Notes: generated by a model from the sequence alone, not told the origin. DNA of 64,000 bases from Sphingomonas kaistensis (GCF_036884275.1 NZ_CP145607.1:1661001-1725000); one strand, 5' to 3'. Counted from the first letter of the stretch, positions 1-9,363 are shown. A program made the numbers and translations.

Positions 1-2
1 AG

Positions 3-362
3 CGTCTCGCTCCCGATCACGAAAGCCAGTCGGCGGACATACTGGAGCGGTTTGCCAAGTTGCCGGTAGGCGAAGCGGACGAGAACATGCCGATGGAGGC
101 CGGCAAGAGCTACGTCCTGACGCCCGACCGCTATCTTACAAGGAGGAAATGCTCGAACAAAGCATGTTCGACACCCTGCGTTTGCTTCGCAAAAAAATCC
201 CGGATGCTGCGCGCGCTTGCCGCCAAGAACGACATCAATCGCGCGATGTACCTGGTCAGCGCCGACGATTGCGATGCCGATGCCAAACGGATCAAAGAAA
301 ATGATTTTCGCACGACGAAAGGTCGCGGCGTGACAAGAATGAAGAACGTTATCTTCGTATAA
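3..362 (+). pseudogene. CheB-type methylesterase fragment fused to unrelated frame
   Basis: The first ~45 codons (from base 3, open at the left edge) read LAPDHESQSADILERF and then MPMEAGKSYVLTPDRYL. This resembles the CheB methylesterase core, where a D-H-x-S helix is followed by a G-M-x-I/V-E-x-x-x-x-Y segment, as found in CheB or in CheB/CheR-PAS hybrid sensor proteins. After about base 140 the similarity stops, and the remaining ~70 codons to the TAA at 360-362 match nothing I recognise. I read this as a truncated gene joined to other sequence by a deletion or rearrangement. The CheB assignment rests on a short stretch and is moderately sure; the origin of the tail is unknown. Confidence 0.45.
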
Positions 363-383
363 AAGGCGAAGAATACTCGCTCG

Positions 384-671
384 CTAGTCGTTTTGTAGGG
401 CCCTTACAGGAACCACTAATCGATAGGCAAAACCGCTGGCGTCATAACTCGCGCTCGGCGTGCCGGAGAGGGTAATTGTGGCGTATCGATTGAGGATGCG
501 GCTTCCGAACCCTTTCCGGGTGGGCTGAACCACCGCCGGACCACCGCTTTCGGACCAGCTGAATTCGAGCTCGTCGCCCATCAGCCGCCATTCGATGTCG
601 ACCACTCCGCTGATGACCTTCAGCGCACCGTATTTGATCGCATTGGTGGCAAGTTCGTGCGTCGCCCACGG
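384..671 (-). pseudogene. C-terminal ATPase fragment of an HWE-type histidine kinase
   Basis: The open frame on the minus strand begins just after a TGA (complement of 672-674). It encodes HELATNAIKYGAL, the N-box of the HWE histidine-kinase family, then a W-x-E-x-GGP segment (WSESGGP) and the family G-box GFGSRIL, and ends VRALQND. These are the last ~95 residues of such a sensor kinase; the phosphoacceptor H-box and all sensor domains are missing. The conserved motifs are intact, so the break looks recent. It probably belonged with the receiver gene at 780. I see no usable start codon with a ribosome-binding site, so I call it a remnant, not a small protein. Confidence 0.6.
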
Positions 672-779
672 TCATGTGGGTCCAATCGTCTCGGGGCACG
701 GTCGCGGTTGACTATTCGGAGGACGGTTTGACATGGCACCTCGACCTGCCAGCATTTGAGGATCGGGATTCCTCAACTG

Positions 780-1160
780 ATGTCTGACATCAAAGAGATT
801 TTCATCGTCGAGGACGACACCATCGTGGCGCTCGATATGGCGGACCTCTTGGAGAGGCTCGGCTTCGAGGTCGTCGGGCCGGCGGTGCATCAGGAACAGG
901 CGATCGAGATTGCCAGGACTGACAAGTTCGATGCAGCGTTCCTTGACGTCAATCTCGGGTGAAGCAAGACATCGGAACCGGTGGCCGAGATCCTCCGTCA
1001 GCGAGGCATTCCGTTCATTTTCGTCACCGCCTACGATGCTTCCGAAATCTCGTTCCGCGTGTCGGATGAGCGCGTGCTCAAGAAGCCGGTCACCGGAGAC
1101 GAAATGCTAGGGGCACTGCGAACAGTGCTTCCGCATCACGAACTCAAATCCACCGCATGA
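780..1160 (+). pseudogene. Single-domain response regulator interrupted by in-frame TGA
   Basis: A receiver domain starts MSDIKEIFIVEDD, with the acidic pair at residues 12-13 and the phospho-acceptor Asp at residue 56 (FLDVNLG). A TGA at 960-962 stops it after 60 residues. The same frame then continues as SKTSEPVAEILRQRGIPF, followed by FVTAYD (conserved Thr) and VLKKPV (conserved Lys), to a TGA at 1158-1160. Without the internal stop it would be a normal 126-residue receiver. The start ATG overlaps the end of a short upstream frame (STDV then TGA), which hints at former coupling to a lost kinase gene. The gene is probably inactivated by one point mutation; a sequencing error is the other possibility. 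Confidence 0.7.
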
Positions 1161-1354
1161 CGTGCGTCCTTGCGAACCGCGCCATCGCGTTTCGCTGAGC
1201 TCCGGCATCCGCTCGTTCGATGACAGGGTCATCTGTGAAGCGGCCAGCCATTCCGAATAGCGCCCAGCTTCGATTGGTCTAGAGCCGTCAAACCCCCGTG
1301 CTCGGCAAACAGCCAGCCCGGCGACTGCTCGTCTGAGATTCACGATAAGAGAAA

Positions 1355-1428
1355 TGGAGGCCCGAGCCGGAATCGAACCGGCGTGCAAGGATTTGCAGTC
1401 CTCTGCGTCACCACTCCGCCATCGGGCC
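1355..1428 (-). tRNA. tRNA-Cys (GCA)
   Basis: The minus strand folds as a cloverleaf. The acceptor stem is GGCCCGA/TCGGGCC with U73, the anticodon loop is CTGCAAA with anticodon GCA, and the T-loop is GGTTCGATTCC. The CCA end is encoded (complement of 1355-1357). U73 and GCA are the cysteine identity elements. Confidence 0.95.
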
Positions 1429-1469
1429 TCGATGCGGTCCGCCCCCTAAGCAGGGGCACCGCTGGCCTG

Positions 1470-4361
1470 TCAATCTTTTGCGGACGCGGTTTTGGCTGAC
1501 GCGGGCTTTGACGGTGTCTCCTTCACCACCTGAATCCGAACCGCTTTCCCGGCCAGCAGATACTGACGAGCGGCCGCCTGCAACATGGCGGGCGTAACCG
1601 CTTCGAAGTCGGAGCGCTGGGTGCGGATGCTTTCCAGCGTGAAGGGATCCTCGCCGAGGTCTTCCAGCGCCCCCATCCAATAACCGTTGCCGTCCATCGC
1701 GCGGGTGAGCGAGGCCAGGAGCGGCCGGCGCGCGCGGACCAGCTCGTCCTCGTCGATCGGGCGCGAGGCGAGGTCGTCGGCGATCTTCTGGGCTTCGCTG
1801 AAAAAGCGCGGCAGGCTGGCGGGCGGTGCTTCGACCTGCGCGGCGAGATAGCCGTAGCGGGTCCAGGTCGACGAGGCGCCGTGGGTGGCCGACGGCGCAT
1901 AGCTGACGCCTTCCTTTTCGCGCAGCTCTTGCGTCAGGCGAAGCTGGTACACCGCGCCGAGCAAGGTCAGGGTCCGCGCCAGCCGGCGGGTTTCGGGCGA
2001 ATAGCCGGTGGTCGGCCAGGCGATGAATCCCACCGCCTGATCGTCGCGCCCCTTGTGGGTGAGGGTGATGAGGCCGCCGGCGGGAGGCGGCGGGAAGGTC
2101 ATCGGGCCGGCGACGGGATTGCTGGCACCGCGCGCCGGAAGAGCGCCGAAGGTCGCCGCGGTCTCGGCAATGGCGCGCTCGGCGGTGATGTCGCCGACCA
2201 TGATGATCTCGATCCGTCCGGTCTCGGCCGCGGGGCCGACCAGCGCCCGCGCTTCGCCGATGCTGCTCGCCCGCATCGCCGCCCGGCTCGGCACCTGCCA
2301 GCGCTTGTCGCCCGAACGCAGGATCAATCCCAAGTCGCGGTTGAGGACCCCACCCGGCGAGCTTTCGAATCGATCGTGGATCGAGGCCGCCTGCGCCTTC
2401 AGCCGCTCCCATCCGAGCGGGCGCCAGCCGGCATCGCTGATGTAGGCTGTGAGAAGCTGCATCTGGGTCGAAAGGTCCGTCGGCCGGGTCACACCGGACA
2501 GCACGAAGCGGTCGTCGTCGATCCCGAAGCCCGCACCGACGAGCTTGCCGGTCAGCGCACGGCTGACGCTGTCGGCGTCGAGCTTGCCGGTGCCGCCGAA
2601 GGTGAAGGCGCCGGGCAGGGCCCATTCCGGACTTGTCCGGTCGTTCGGCATGGCGAGCCGCCCGTCGCCGAAGCGCACGCTCACCAGCACCTGCTCCTTG
2701 CGCGTCGTGCTGGGCCGCACCGTCAGCCGCACACCGTTGGTAAAGCGGACATGGGTCACGCCGATATCCTTGAACTCGCGCCGCTCGGCGACCGTGCCGG
2801 GGGTTCCGAAGCGCTCGTAAGGCCAGGCGATCCTGGCTTGCACGGCGGGCGGCGACACGGCGACCTTGCGCGAGCTCTCATAAGCCGCGAGCAGCATTTC
2901 CTTTGTGACGCCGCCCCTCGGCAGGCTGAGATAGAGCAGGGGTCCGGAGCCCGTGAACAGCCGCTTGGCCGCCGCGCTCACCCGCGCCGCCGTCATGGTC
3001 GGCGCGACCTGCTGGAAGAAGCCGAGGCGGTCGGCCGGGCTGGTCACCACCGTCTCATTACCGACCGCGGCGACCACGCTGTCGGCGAGCGAGGCATTGG
3101 CGCGGGTGGCGGCCGAGGCAACCCCCGCTTCCAGCGCCGCGCGCACGCCGACCAATTCGCGCTCGACCTCGTCGTCGGTCACGCCATGCTGGACAAGCCG
3201 CCGTTGCTCCTGGTCGATGCTATTCAACGCGCCGCGCCAGTCGCCCAGCCGCGCCTGCACCGCCAGGCTGGTGGTGTCGGCCGTCTCCTCGAGGTTCGAC
3301 ATCGAAAGCCGGGCGGCAACGAAAGGCGGTGCATTGTCCTTCTGCGCCAGTTTCTCGAGCCGACGGTTGAGGATGGTCGCTGCGATCTGTTCTTCGAGAT
3401 CGCGGGTGCGGTCGGCGAGACTGTCGGGCGTCGGATCGGCCGGGCGGACCCAGTTCATGGTCAGCGCGGCGGCAAAGGCCGGATCGATGAACAATCGCGC
3501 GTCCAGCGGCCGGACCATCGGCTTGCCCTGATCGGCCGGCGTTCCGGCAGGACCGATGCCTTTCCAGTCGCCGAACTGCGTTTGCAGGCGCCGTTCGATG
3601 TCGCCCGGATCCACGTCACCGACGATGATCATGGTCGCCCGCTCGGGCCGGTACCAGGCGCGATAATAATCGAGCAGGCGCTGGCGCGGCGCGGTTCGGA
3701 TCACCTCTGTGGTGCCGATCGGCAACCGCTCGGCCAGCCTCTGACCGGGATAAAGCCAGGCCAGTTGATCCACCAGCATGCGGTAGGACGGGGTCGCCCG
3801 TGCCCGCTCTTCCGACAGGATGATGCCGCGTTCGCGGTCGAGCGCGCCGGCATCGATGGTCGCCTTGCCGGCCACTTCGCGCAGCAGGAAAAAGGCTTCA
3901 TCCAGGGTCGCCTTGCTCGCCTGCGGAAGCTCGAGCTTGAAGACGGTCTGCCCGAAGCCGGTCGAGGCATTGGTGTCCGGCCCGAACCTGAGTCCGGCCC
4001 GTTCCAGCCGCTTGACGAAATCGCCTTCGGGGACGTTCTCGGTTCCGTTCAGGACCATATGCTCGAGAAAATGCGCCAGCCCACGCTGGTCGTTCGCTTC
4101 GTTCAGCGACCCGGTGTCGATCAGCAGCCGCAGCGAGGCTTCACCCGGCGGCGTCTTGTTGCGGCGGATGGCGTAGCGCATCCCGTTGGGCAGGGTGCCG
4201 AGCTTCAGCTCCGGATCGGCGCGAAGTCCTTCTCCCTGCATCCAGCCCGACGGCGACGCCGCAACGGTCGACCGGGCAGGAGAGGGTGGCGGGGCGGCGA
4301 GGAGGGCGGTGCCGGCCAGCAAGAGGGAAGCCGCAACGGCCACGCGGCGCTTCAAGAACAT
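1470..4361 (-). CDS. M16 family zinc metalloprotease (pitrilysin-like), exported
   Basis: This 963-residue protein is a two-repeat M16 peptidase. The zinc site is complete: H97-F-L-E100-H101, with E177 exactly 76 residues after the second His, as in pitrilysin. The second half (from ~residue 500) is the catalytically silent M16 C-terminal domain. I start it at MFLKRRVAVAASLLL because a GGAG site lies about 6 bases upstream and the N-terminus is a typical Sec signal peptide ending near AAPPP. The open frame extends 68 codons further upstream, but that part is basic and unlike the family. It probably degrades peptides in the periplasm. The gene runs towards tRNA-Cys and is divergent from pcm. 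Confidence 0.92.
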   Translation of the reverse strand: MFLKRRVAVAASLLLAGTALLAAPPPSPARSTVAASPSGWMQGEGLRADPELKLGTLPNGMRYAIRRNKTPPGEASLRLLIDTGSLNEANDQRGLAHFLEHMVLNGTENVPEGDFVKRLERAGLRFGPDTNASTGFGQTVFKLELPQASKATLDEAFFLLREVAGKATIDAGALDRERGIILSEERARATPSYRMLVDQLAWLYPGQRLAERLPIGTTEVIRTAPRQRLLDYYRAWYRPERATMIIVGDVDPGDIERRLQTQFGDWKGIGPAGTPADQGKPMVRPLDARLFIDPAFAAALTMNWVRPADPTPDSLADRTRDLEEQIAATILNRRLEKLAQKDNAPPFVAARLSMSNLEETADTTSLAVQARLGDWRGALNSIDQEQRRLVQHGVTDDEVERELVGVRAALEAGVASAATRANASLADSVVAAVGNETVVTSPADRLGFFQQVAPTMTAARVSAAAKRLFTGSGPLLYLSLPRGGVTKEMLLAAYESSRKVAVSPPAVQARIAWPYERFGTPGTVAERREFKDIGVTHVRFTNGVRLTVRPSTTRKEQVLVSVRFGDGRLAMPNDRTSPEWALPGAFTFGGTGKLDADSVSRALTGKLVGAGFGIDDDRFVLSGVTRPTDLSTQMQLLTAYISDAGWRPLGWERLKAQAASIHDRFESSPGGVLNRDLGLILRSGDKRWQVPSRAAMRASSIGEARALVGPAAETGRIEIIMVGDITAERAIAETAATFGALPARGASNPVAGPMTFPPPPAGGLITLTHKGRDDQAVGFIAWPTTGYSPETRRLARTLTLLGAVYQLRLTQELREKEGVSYAPSATHGASSTWTRYGYLAAQVEAPPASLPRFFSEAQKIADDLASRPIDEDELVRARRPLLASLTRAMDGNGYWMGALEDLGEDPFTLESIRTQRSDFEAVTPAMLQAAARQYLLAGKAVRIQVVKETPSKPASAKTASAKD

Positions 4362-4599
4362 GCCATCTCCTGCCCGAATCACAAACACTTGGGTGCCCCC
4401 GGAGTTAGAGCCGAGCAGTCCACGCCTGCCAAGCGGTTCCCGGTTACCGCTCGATCCTCTGGCGCCTCCGTTCGATAAACGGCGGCCCCGTCGCTTGGCG
4501 GGACGCGCGGCCATCGTTACATGGGCATTGCCAAAGACGGTGTCATAGTGCGATAAGACACTCAAAGCGTTTCAGCTCGAAAAGGACGACGAGGACCCG

Positions 4600-5232
4600 A
4601 TGGACTTTGCCCAGGCGCGCCGCGCAATGGTCGACAGCCAGCTTCGGCCCCAGGCGGTGACCGATCCGCTGGTGGTCGCGGCCATGGCCACCGTTCCGCG
4701 CGAGGCGTTCGTGCCGCAGGCGTCGGCCGCGATCGCCTATATCGACCGGATGGTGCCGCTCGAGGGTGGGCGTATGCTCAGCCCCGCTGCCAGCCTGGGC
4801 CGGATGCTAACAGAGATGCGCTGCCGCAAAGGCGAGCGCGCGCTCGTGGTCGGCGCCGGCACCGGCTACAGCAGTGCCGTGCTGGCCGAAATGGGCGTCG
4901 ATGTCGTCGCGGTCGAAAACGATCCCACCCTGCTCGACCAGCTTGGCACGGTGCCCGGCATCACCGTTCACGCAGGCGCGCTCGAAGAGGGCGCGCCTGC
5001 CGCGGGCCCGTTCGACCTGATCCTCGTCGACGGGCAGATCGAACAGCTCCCCGACGCCCTCGTCGAACAGCTCAAGCCCGGCGGCCGGCTCGCCGCTTGC
5101 CTCGTCGAAAAGGGCGTTCCGCGGCTGATGGTCGGGACACGTTCGGTTCATGGCTTCGGGCTCAAGGCCGTCGCCGACGCCTCGATGGCGCCGCTGCCCG
5201 GCTTTGCCCGGCCCGCCGTCTTCACCTTCTGA
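4600..5232 (+). CDS. pcm: Protein-L-isoaspartate O-methyltransferase family
   Basis: The 210-residue protein shows a class I SAM-methyltransferase core with VVGAGTGYSS (residues 83-92) and the downstream acidic strand VVAVEN. The N-terminal MVDSQLRPQAV...VPREAFVP is characteristic of the alphaproteobacterial Pcm branch. Enzymes of this family methylate isoaspartyl residues in damaged proteins, but some members of this branch have no shown repair activity. Its TGA overlaps the ATG of the TolC gene (TGATG at 5230-5234), so the two are probably co-translated. A pcm-tolC pair is a recurrent arrangement in this group. Confidence 0.88.
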   Translation: MDFAQARRAMVDSQLRPQAVTDPLVVAAMATVPREAFVPQASAAIAYIDRMVPLEGGRMLSPAASLGRMLTEMRCRKGERALVVGAGTGYSSAVLAEMGVDVVAVENDPTLLDQLGTVPGITVHAGALEEGAPAAGPFDLILVDGQIEQLPDALVEQLKPGGRLAACLVEKGVPRLMVGTRSVHGFGLKAVADASMAPLPGFARPAVFTF

Positions 5233-6731
5233 TGATCACAAGAAAGCTGCCCGTGCGCCATCTTCTCAGTTGCACCGCGCTTGTCGCGCTTGCTCTCGCC
5301 ACCCCCGCCGCGGCCGACACTTTGCGCGAGGCTCTGGTGGCGAGCTACCGGACTAACCCGACCCTGAACGGTCAGCGCGAGGCGCTGCGCGTCAATGATG
5401 CCGGGGTCGCCGTGGCCCGCGCCGCCGGCCGGCCACAGGTTGCCGCCACCGTCGGCCTCAACCGCGACCTCACCCGCTCGGGCGTGCTCAACACCGGGCG
5501 CGGCAAGGGACCGGTGGTCTCGGGCGGCGTCGATCTTAGCCTGCCGTTGTTCCAGGGCGGCCGCGTGCGCAATTCGGTCGAAGCGGCGCGCACCCGCGTC
5601 GAAGCCGGACGTGCCACCCTCCGTGCGGTGGAAGGCGACGTCTTCGTCCAGGCGGTCCAGGCTTACATGGACGTGATCCGCGACCGCGCGATCGTGGAAT
5701 TGAACCGCAATCAGGTCGATGTTCTCGGCACCAATTTGCGCGCCACCAACGACCGGTTCCAGATCGGCGATCTGACCCGCACCGACGTCGCCCAGTCCGA
5801 AGCCCGCCTGTCGCTCGCCCGCTCCAGCCTCGCGCTGGCGCAGGGCCGCCTGCTGTCGAGCGAAGCCTTTTACCGCCAGGTGGTCGGCCAGGCGCCGGGC
5901 CAGCTCGCCTCGCCCCCGCCGCTGCCGCCGCTGCCCGCCAGCGCCGACGAAGCCGTCCGCATCGCCCTGGTCGAAAACCCCGACGTGATCGCCGTGGTCC
6001 GCCAGGCCGAGGCCGCCGGGCTCGACGTGCGGGTCGCCAATGCCGATCGTCTGCCGACCGTGTCGGGGGTGGTGAGCGGCGATTACGTCAACACCGTGGG
6101 CGGCGCCACGGCGGGGATCCCGCGGTCGGGAACGCAGACCACCATTGGCCTCAACACCCGTATCCCCATCTATCAGGGCGGCTTGCCGAGCGCGCGCATC
6201 GCGCAGGCCCGCGCGGTTGAAGGCCAGCTTCTCGAGCGCACCATCGAAACCGAGCGGCTGATCGTCCAGTCGGTCCGTTCGGCCTTTGCCAGCGTCGTCG
6301 CGACGCGCCAGGCGATCGCCTCCAACGAGGTCGCGGTGTCCTCCGCCAAGCTCGCGCTCGAAGGCGCCCGCGCCGAACGCAGCGTCGGCACCCGCACCGT
6401 GCTCGACGTGCTCAACGCCGAGCAGGAATTGCTCAACGCACAGGTCCAGCTCGTCAGTGCGCGCCGTGACCAATATGTCGCCGGCTTCCAGCTGCTGAAC
6501 GCAATGGGTCAGGCCGAGGCCGACGATCTCGGATTGGACGGCGGGCCGCTGTACGATCCGACCGGCGCCTATCGCCGCACCGCGTCGCAATGGAACGACT
6601 GGAAGAGCGAAGGGCGCTATGTGCCCCGCTCGACCCGCACCGTGTCCGCGGCGGAAGAGCCACTAGCGGTGCAGCCCGCCGCGCCGGTCGCCGGGCCGCC
6701 CGCGCCGGGGGTGACAAATCCGCCGCGTTGA
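5232..6731 (+). CDS. tolC: TolC family outer-membrane efflux/secretion channel
   Basis: A 499-residue outer-membrane factor. The N-terminus MITRKLPVRHLLSCTALVAL ending ATPAAA is a signal peptide, followed directly by TLREALVASYRTNPTL, the usual TolC opening. Two long helical repeats follow, containing QAVQAYMDVIRDRAIVELN in the first half and VRSAFASVVATRQAIASNEVAV in the second. The tail from about residue 440 is proline- and alanine-rich and probably disordered in the periplasm. I chose the ATG overlapping the pcm stop; an open frame runs upstream but lies inside pcm. It should pair with inner-membrane pumps or type I secretion systems encoded elsewhere. Confidence 0.92.
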   Translation: MITRKLPVRHLLSCTALVALALATPAAADTLREALVASYRTNPTLNGQREALRVNDAGVAVARAAGRPQVAATVGLNRDLTRSGVLNTGRGKGPVVSGGVDLSLPLFQGGRVRNSVEAARTRVEAGRATLRAVEGDVFVQAVQAYMDVIRDRAIVELNRNQVDVLGTNLRATNDRFQIGDLTRTDVAQSEARLSLARSSLALAQGRLLSSEAFYRQVVGQAPGQLASPPPLPPLPASADEAVRIALVENPDVIAVVRQAEAAGLDVRVANADRLPTVSGVVSGDYVNTVGGATAGIPRSGTQTTIGLNTRIPIYQGGLPSARIAQARAVEGQLLERTIETERLIVQSVRSAFASVVATRQAIASNEVAVSSAKLALEGARAERSVGTRTVLDVLNAEQELLNAQVQLVSARRDQYVAGFQLLNAMGQAEADDLGLDGGPLYDPTGAYRRTASQWNDWKSEGRYVPRSTRTVSAAEEPLAVQPAAPVAGPPAPGVTNPPR

Positions 6732-6746
6732 TTGTAGCTAGTCGTC

Positions 6747-7187
6747 ATGGCTGGCCGCGAACCCTCGATGGAAGACATCCTCGCTTCGATCAAGAAAGTG
6801 ATCGCGGAGGAAAAGGAGCTGCGCAGCACCGTGTCGGTCGCCGCGCCGCTTCCGCCCATTGAGGCAGAGCCTGACCCCGAAGAGCCGGCCGACGAGGAAG
6901 TGCTCGAACTCGACGAGCCGGTGGTCGAGACGATGCGCCTCCCCGAGGTCGATCTCGGACCGCCGCTGGTCAGCGAGGATGCGGCGGAAGCCAGCCGGTT
7001 GCGCCTTGCCGCGCTGCAGGAAGCTGCCGCCGCTGCGCCCCCGCCGCCAGCGGTCAATCCGCTCGAGCAGATGGTTCGCGACATGCTGCGCCCGATGCTC
7101 AAGGACTGGCTTGACCAGAACTTGCCCGGCATCGTCGATGAGCATGTGAAGCGTGAGATCGGCCGGATCACCGGGCAGGGGCTGTAA
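6747..7187 (+). CDS. popZ: PopZ-like polar organizing protein (DUF2497)
   Basis: The 146-residue protein starts MAGREPSMEDILASIKKVI, the PopZ N-terminal recruitment helix. A long acidic, proline-rich linker follows (residues ~35-100), then the C-terminal oligomerisation helices LEQMVRDMLRPMLKDWL and GIVDEHVKREI. This order of helix, acidic disordered spacer and helical trimerisation region is the signature of PopZ, which forms a condensate at alphaproteobacterial cell poles and tethers ParB-parS. It lies 15 bases after tolC and upstream of valS, a common position. It is shorter than the Caulobacter protein because the linker is reduced. Confidence 0.82.
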   Translation: MAGREPSMEDILASIKKVIAEEKELRSTVSVAAPLPPIEAEPDPEEPADEEVLELDEPVVETMRLPEVDLGPPLVSEDAAEASRLRLAALQEAAAAAPPPPAVNPLEQMVRDMLRPMLKDWLDQNLPGIVDEHVKREIGRITGQGL

Positions 7188-7233
7188 CCGCCGCCACTTG
7201 CGGTTCATCGCGGCGCTGCTACCCCTCGGCGCC

Positions 7234-9297
7234 ATGATCAAGCGCTCCCTCCTGCTGGCGGCCGCTGCCGCCGTTCTCGCCCCCACGGTCGCCGCCGCCC
7301 GGCCGATGACCGCTACCGACATGCACATGATGCGCCGGATGGGCGCGCCCGAGGTGTCGCCCGATGGCAAAACCGCGGTGTTCACGCTGTCGACCACCGA
7401 TCTTGCGGCGAATAAGCGCAGCAACGTCCTCCACAGCCTCGACCTCACCCGCACCGGCGCCGCGCCGCAGCCGGTCGCCAGCGCCGAGGGCGCGCATGAT
7501 GCGGTGTTCGGGCCCGATGGCGCGCTGTATTTCCTGAAAGCCGTCGGCGAGCGCGACCAGCTTCACCGCATGGTGATGGGGCAGCCCGCGCAGGTGATGA
7601 GCGACTTCGGCGCAGACATCTCGGGCTTCAAATTGAGCCCCGACGGCAGCAAAGTCCTCGTCTGGGCCGATCAGCGCGATTGCCCCGACCTCGCCTGTGC
7701 CGCCACGACCTTCGCCGCCAAGGAGCCGGGCTCGGGCCGGGTTTACGACCAATTGTTCGTGCGCCACTGGGATACCTGGGTCGAACCCGGCACCAAAAGT
7801 CGCATCTACACCTTCGACATCGCCGACGGGAAACTGCAGGGCTTCGGCACCCGCGTCACCGGCGCGCTTGTCGGCGACACGCCGTCCAAGCCCTTCGGCG
7901 GGGGCGAGGAGATCAGCTGGTCGCGCGACGGCCGCACGGTCTTCTTCGCCCTGCGTGAAGCGGGCCGGATCGAGCCGACCTCGACCAACCTCGACGTGTT
8001 CGCAGCGCCCGCCGATGGGTCGGGCCAACCGACCAACCTGACCCCCGACAACGACGGCACCGACACGCTGCCGACCGTCTCGCCCGACGGCCGCACCCTG
8101 GCCTATGTCTCGATGGCCCGCGCCGGCTACGAAGCCGACCGCCAGGTGCTGATGCTGCGCGACCTCGCCACCGGCCGCGTCCGCGCACTGACCCAAGGCT
8201 GGGACCGCTCGGTCGGTTCGATCGAATGGGCGCCGGACAATCGCTCGATCCTGGTCACCACCGGCGACACGCTGGAGCACCCCATCTTCCGAGTGGATGT
8301 CGCCAGCGGCCGGGTCACCCGCCTGACTGGCGAAGGCAACGCCGGTAACGTCCAGGCGCTGCCGGGCGGCGCGGTGCTCTACACCTCCAACAGCATCCAG
8401 GCGCCCGACGACCTGTATCTCCTCCGCGGCCGCGGGAAGCCGGTCCAGCTGACCGCCGTCAACAAGACGCTGCTGGCCGAGCTCGACCCGATCACCGTGG
8501 ACCGCTTCAGCTTCGCCGGCGCCAACGGCGACAAGGTCTGGGGCATCAAGGTCAAGCCGGTCACCAACGCCTCGCTGCCGATCGCCTTTGTCGTCCACGG
8601 CGGCCCGCAAGGCAGCTTCGGCAACAGCTGGTCCTACCGCTGGAATCCGCGGGCTTTTGCCAATCTCGGCTCGGGCTTCGGCGTCGTCAGCATCGATTTT
8701 CACGGCTCCACCGGCTACGGCCAGGCCTTTACGGACAGCATCCGCAACGACTGGGGCGGCAAGCCGCTGCAGGACCTTCAGCTCGGCCTCGCCTACGCCA
8801 CAGCGCAGGACAAGCAGCTCCAGGCCGACAACGCCTGCGCATTGGGCGCCAGCTACGGCGGCTACATGATGAACTGGATCGCCGGCCAATGGCCCGATCG
8901 CTTCAAGTGCCTCGTCCAACACGACGGCGTGTTCGACGCCCGCGCCATGGCCTACGAGACCGAGGAGCTATGGTTCGACGAGTGGGAGCATGGCGGCAAG
9001 ACCTATTACGAAGACCCGGCCGCCTTCGAACGCTGGAACCCGGTCAACCACGTCGCCAAATGGAAGACCCCGATGCTCGTGATCACCGGCGAGAAGGATT
9101 ATCGCATCCCCTACACGCAAGGGATCGCCGCCTTCACCGCCCTCCAGCGCCGCGACATCCCGTCCAAGCTGGTCGTTTTCCCCGACGAGAACCACTGGGT
9201 GCTGAAGCCGCAGAATTCGATCCAATGGTACCGTGAGGTCGAAGGCTGGATGAAGCGCTGGACCGGCGGGCAGGGGACGGCGCCGGCCGGCAACTGA
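7234..9297 (+). CDS. S9 family prolyl oligopeptidase-type peptidase, exported
   Basis: A 687-residue exported peptidase. It starts with a signal peptide (MIKRSLLLAAAAAVLAP...AAA). A seven-bladed-propeller-like region follows (residues ~30-430) with repeated 'sPDG' strands such as VSPDGKTAVF and LSPDGSKVLV. The C-terminal alpha/beta-hydrolase domain has its triad at S540 (GASYGGYM), D622 (GEKDYRIP) and H654 (ENHWVL). It resembles dipeptidyl/acylaminoacyl peptidases, which release short peptides in the periplasm. It sits 46 bases after popZ and is not an obvious part of that operon. The downstream spacer carries a perfect palindrome (9304-9332). Confidence 0.93.
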   Translation: MIKRSLLLAAAAAVLAPTVAAARPMTATDMHMMRRMGAPEVSPDGKTAVFTLSTTDLAANKRSNVLHSLDLTRTGAAPQPVASAEGAHDAVFGPDGALYFLKAVGERDQLHRMVMGQPAQVMSDFGADISGFKLSPDGSKVLVWADQRDCPDLACAATTFAAKEPGSGRVYDQLFVRHWDTWVEPGTKSRIYTFDIADGKLQGFGTRVTGALVGDTPSKPFGGGEEISWSRDGRTVFFALREAGRIEPTSTNLDVFAAPADGSGQPTNLTPDNDGTDTLPTVSPDGRTLAYVSMARAGYEADRQVLMLRDLATGRVRALTQGWDRSVGSIEWAPDNRSILVTTGDTLEHPIFRVDVASGRVTRLTGEGNAGNVQALPGGAVLYTSNSIQAPDDLYLLRGRGKPVQLTAVNKTLLAELDPITVDRFSFAGANGDKVWGIKVKPVTNASLPIAFVVHGGPQGSFGNSWSYRWNPRAFANLGSGFGVVSIDFHGSTGYGQAFTDSIRNDWGGKPLQDLQLGLAYATAQDKQLQADNACALGASYGGYMMNWIAGQWPDRFKCLVQHDGVFDARAMAYETEELWFDEWEHGGKTYYEDPAAFERWNPVNHVAKWKTPMLVITGEKDYRIPYTQGIAAFTALQRRDIPSKLVVFPDENHWVLKPQNSIQWYREVEGWMKRWTGGQGTAPAGN

Positions 9298-9303
9298 GCC
9301 TTT

Positions 9304-9332
9304 CGTCATCCCGGGTCGAGCCCGGGATGACG
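9304..9332. repeat. Perfect palindrome, possible terminator/REP element
   Basis: Twelve-base arms CGTCATCCCGGG and CCCGGGATGACG flank a five-base loop, seven bases after the S9 peptidase stop and just before valS. There is no T-run, so it is more likely a dispersed intergenic palindrome (or RNA 3'-end stabiliser) than an intrinsic terminator. Confidence 0.7.
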
Positions 9333-9363
9333 AGACGGGCAAGGGCCGCTATCGGGTCGCCCC

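Noticed and set aside
960..962. TGA as selenocysteine codon
   Set aside because: The receiver domain has no redox Cys at this position and no SECIS-like hairpin was seen; a nonsense mutation is simpler.
1881..4478. 865-codon plus-strand open frame
   Set aside because: Antisense to the M16 protease; Arg/Gly-rich translation without domains, a GC-bias shadow.
5148..6590. 480-codon minus-strand frame
   Set aside because: Shadow of pcm/tolC; no family match and atypical composition.
7219..8922. 567-codon minus-strand frame
   Set aside because: Antisense to the S9 peptidase; no recognisable motifs.
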